From Neodontobutis hainanensis (lineage: Eukaryota > Chordata > Actinopteri > Gobiiformes > Odontobutidae), in contig JALDNG010000048.1 of assembly GCA_024349245.1 (NCBI GenBank), positions 5,773,001 through 5,837,000 of the forward strand: a stretch of 64,000 bases of DNA, given 5' to 3'. Under the pieces are notes generated by a model. That model had not been told where the DNA came from, did not search any database, and was given only the letters and a program-made list of their open reading frames with translations. The position numbers and the translations under genes are program-made. This document shows, one piece after another, positions 61,601 through 64,000 of this stretch (position 1 is the stretch's first letter; every line of letters starts with the position of its first letter).

Positions 61601-63203
61601 CAGTCGCCTGTGGATATTATACCAGTGTCAATGAAATAAAAATACAATCAGGTCAAACAAATCATCAAAATACGTTGTTAATAACTTGTGTACCCCTTGG
61701 ACCATAGAAGCATCAGTGGCCAGTCTAGTGGTTAAAGCTCCAGGACTGTTTATTGGGTCATCAAACCAACCAATCTCCTGCACGAGCATGGCCTGGAAGC
61801 CCACCCTCCTGAGCCGACGAGTCAAAAGCTCTCCAGATTTGGCAAAAGCATAACCCTGAAATATAAAAGTGCAGGATAATTTTACTGAATGTACTGTTTG
61901 TGTATATGTATTTACTATATGTATACTATAAATGAGGAAATGAATCATTTATTCAAAAGGCAGCTACAAGGAAAAGAGTCAGATAAGTTCTGGGTTAGAG
62001 CAATAAAATCCGCCTGTTGTGTTTACAGAGTGAGTTGTTACAAGAACTAACTCATCATACCTCAGATTAAAAGATTACTGTCTGTGAAATTTTAAACTTT
62101 GAGTGTCGCTCTTTCCAGGTTAAACCAGCTTCTTTAAATCAGGCCCTTTTACTATAAACAATCAGTATAACTTTTTATTTATTAATATATGACATTTTTT
62201 CATAAAATAGATATGTAATGAGTAAGCATCAATTTTGAAAAGATAAAAAAGGCCCACAATCACTGAACAATTTATATTTAAAGTTGTTCCAATTGTATTA
62301 ATCAAAATAGTTTCAGAGAAGACATAACTATGACCTGCACTATGAGATACATAAATGTAAGCATCTGAAGCAACTGTTGAGCTTTGATTGTGAATGTATT
62401 TATTTATAATTGGATGTATTGCTATTGAATCAGTTATGACTCTCAAAAAAACTGAAAAAAAACTGAATCATAATCAGTATACAATGATCAATGAATGTTT
62501 ATGCAAATTGATGAAACTAACCTGCAAAAATTGTGATAAAAAACTGGTCACAGCCACAATGCAGAACAAGACACAAATTCCATTGATCTGCTTCTTCTGT
62601 TCAGTGATGTCTTGGATCGCAAAGGTCTGCAAACACAAACGCTGTATCAAATATTTTTGCATAAAATGTTCAGAGGTAGCAACAAGTCACCATTTATCAA
62701 GGCCCTTACTCCAAGAATCTGGCTGAACAGAATTGCATAGATGGGGCTCACTGAGCCATTGACAGCAGCTCCCAATGAGCCAAAGACCATGTAGGGCCAT
62801 TCAGGTTGATTGTACTTGAGGATACGTGCCACTGGAGCAGAGTCTTCTGGTTCATCTTCCTTACAAAGTAAAAAAAAAAAAACAGGCATAAATGTTTTGA
62901 TCTTAATGGCACATATTAAATAAACATTTTATTTTATTTCCTACCTCTACTTTGACCATTTCTTGGTTAGAAATAATCTTAAGGCTGCCAGATAGAGCGT
63001 CTGGGATAATATCATTTGACAATTGACTCCGAGATCGCAACCGGATAGAGCTCCTAAAAACAAGACAAAATCATTTATAGTAGTATTTTGTGGTATTACA
63101 TTTTCTCCACATTCATTTTACCTGTGGCTGGATCTGTAGCTGCTGTGGCTGAAGCTCCTGGCTTTTTGATCAAAGTCTTCTTCAAAAGATTTATTGACTG
63201 CAT
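58602..63203 (-). CDS. abcb11: bile salt export pump, 3' twelve exons (C-terminal half)
   Basis: ATP-driven export of bile salts across the hepatocyte canalicular membrane (family knowledge). Exons in transcript order: 63203-63122, 63053-62945, 62859-62710, 62626-62522, 61855-61694, 61607-61404, 61327-61086, 60472-60316, 60233-60036, 59412-59206, 59032-58886, 58802-58602; 1964 nt encoding 653 residues to the stop. The linker (SFEEDFDQKARSFSHSSYRS) leads into TMD2 (ILKYNQPEWPYMVFGSLGAA onward), with GYAFAKSGELLTRRLRRVGF. NBD2 follows: Walker A GSSGCGKST, Q-loop VSQEPVLF, signature LSRGQKQR, Walker B ILLLDEAT, D-loop SALD and H-loop IAHRLST. The C-terminus GGAYYKLVTTGAPVS is close to human ABCB11 (GAYYKLVTTGSPIS) and separates it from ABCB1/ABCB4. 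TMD1 and NBD1 lie beyond position 64000. The donor after the exon at 61694 reads GTACAC, weak but GT. Confidence 0.96.
59595..59618. repeat. (AT)n microsatellite
   Basis: Short alternating AT tract in the abcb11 intron between the exons at 59206-59412 and 60036-60233. Confidence 0.9.
60473..61085 (-). other. abcb11 intron, nothing assignable
   Basis: GT-AG intron. A short TA-rich stretch lies at 60496-60520; no exon-like frame or recognised repeat. Confidence 0.6.
61856..62521 (-). other. abcb11 intron, nothing assignable
   Basis: GT-AG intron, AT-rich. The one longer frame on the minus strand (62162-62446) has no family resemblance. Confidence 0.6.
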
Positions 63204-63604
63204 CTGGAGGAAAAGTCACAAATCAATACAGTCTTAATACCAAGGCTTCCCGTGGCCTGCAGAAGATTAGAAGTCGCCTCAAACACTCTAGGCTTAACCT
63301 TTGACTCCTGCTGAGAGCTCAAAAATGGTCTGTTTCAATCAATCAACTCACTCAAAATGTACTTCGGCGGTACTTGAGGACAAAGACTACATTGCACAAA
63401 CAAAGTGATTTCAGTTCACTCAACACAGAATCAAAGTTCTTATATAGTGTGTTGGGGTGCTAGAAACATCACAGAAAAGATAAAGCTAATGTGGCAATAG
63501 GACTTAAATGTCAGTCGTGTGTTTTTAGGAGATACAGTACAAGAATAGGCTAGTAAAAAAAATTTAAAAGATCATCAACAGTGTCAACGTATATTATGAG
63601 ATAC
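63204..63604 (-). other. abcb11 intron at right edge
   Basis: Sequence upstream (minus strand) of the first abcb11 exon in the window. No further abcb11 exon could be recognised up to position 64000, so the next exon lies outside. Confidence 0.6.
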
Positions 63605-63812
63605 ATGAGTGGCTCAGTGATAGAGCGGTTGTCCTTCAACCCGGAAGGTAGGTGGTACGATTCCCACTCTCCCGACAGTTCAGACTGTCATTGTGTCCTT
63701 GGGCAAGACACTTTATACACCTTGCCTCCAGTGTCTGTATTAGTTGTAATTAGAAGCTCAATCTAAGTTGTTTTAGATAAAAACATCAGCTAAATGAATA
63801 AATGTAAAATAC
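63605..63812 (+). repeat. tRNA-derived SINE
   Basis: Starts with a tRNA-like head: A-box-like GTGGCTCAGTGATAGAGCGG, B-box-like GGTACGATTCC. It is followed by TGTCCTTGGGCAAGACACTT and the tail ATCAGCTAAATGAATAAATG, the end of a widespread fish SINE-like family (recalled). No intact tRNA cloverleaf. Confidence 0.7.
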
Positions 63813-64000
63813 ATTTTTTCCCACAATTTTTGTGTATTTTGTGACTTTTTCCACTGTAGATACCAAAACAGTATGTATGAACTTCTTAACAATCCTGCTT
63901 CTTTTTTACTTTCAGTTTACCACCACATTCAAAGATAACACCACACTGTTTGGGACAATGACTGACTGTGGAAAATTAGCTGTTAGCCTACAGCAAAAGA

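Noticed and set aside
58602..63203. ABCB4/ABCB1 instead of ABCB11
   Set aside because: The C-terminal GGAYYKLVTTGAPVS and the position next to spc25 match ABCB11; ABCB1/4 end differently.
63605..63680. Functional tRNA gene
   Set aside because: A- and B-box-like words are present, but the acceptor and anticodon arms do not pair and the sequence continues into a SINE tail.

Overview
The window is nuclear DNA of a ray-finned (teleost) fish. It holds spliced vertebrate genes with GT-AG introns, AT-rich introns, and many teleost-type repeats (Tc1/mariner, hAT, an L2/CR1-group LINE, tRNA-derived SINE-like units). Five protein-coding genes were read exon by exon: stk39 (-, its 3' part lies beyond the left edge), cers6 (+), nostrin (+), spc25 (-) and abcb11 (-, its 5' part lies beyond the right edge). 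From memory this is the conserved order of the human 2q24.3-q31.1 block STK39-CERS6-NOSTRIN-SPC25-(G6PC2)-ABCB11. That order supports the calls where paralogues are close (stk39 versus oxsr1, abcb11 versus abcb4). No G6PC2-like gene is visible between spc25 and abcb11.

Layout: 538-11862 holds eleven coding exons of stk39, with a Tc1 remnant and a Tc1 element carrying a nested hAT element in its introns. 12.1-19.6 kb is the head-to-head intergenic space between stk39 and cers6. It is dominated by a 5.8 kb composite insertion with inverted termini and a perfect 8-bp target-site duplication, which contains a partial LINE and a duplicated left arm. 19864-40754 holds cers6 (10 exons, 387 aa). 44136-53152 holds nostrin (16 exons, 549 aa). 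53413-55319 is the spc25 coding region (6 coding exons, 234 aa), convergent with nostrin and only 260 bp away. 58602-63203 holds the last twelve exons of abcb11.

The genes are neighbours by ancestry and do not form a pathway: a cation-chloride-cotransporter regulatory kinase, a ceramide synthase, an F-BAR/SH3 trafficking adaptor, a kinetochore subunit and the hepatic bile salt pump. All exon junctions given here keep frame (each summed coding length fits its phase). Three introns, one in cers6 and two in nostrin, can only be read in frame with a GC donor (GCAAGT) instead of GT.

No evidence was seen for a bacterial-type system, CRISPR array, virus or novel multi-gene system. The most unusual structures are the composite hAT-like insertion at 13.7-19.5 kb and the three GC-AG introns.
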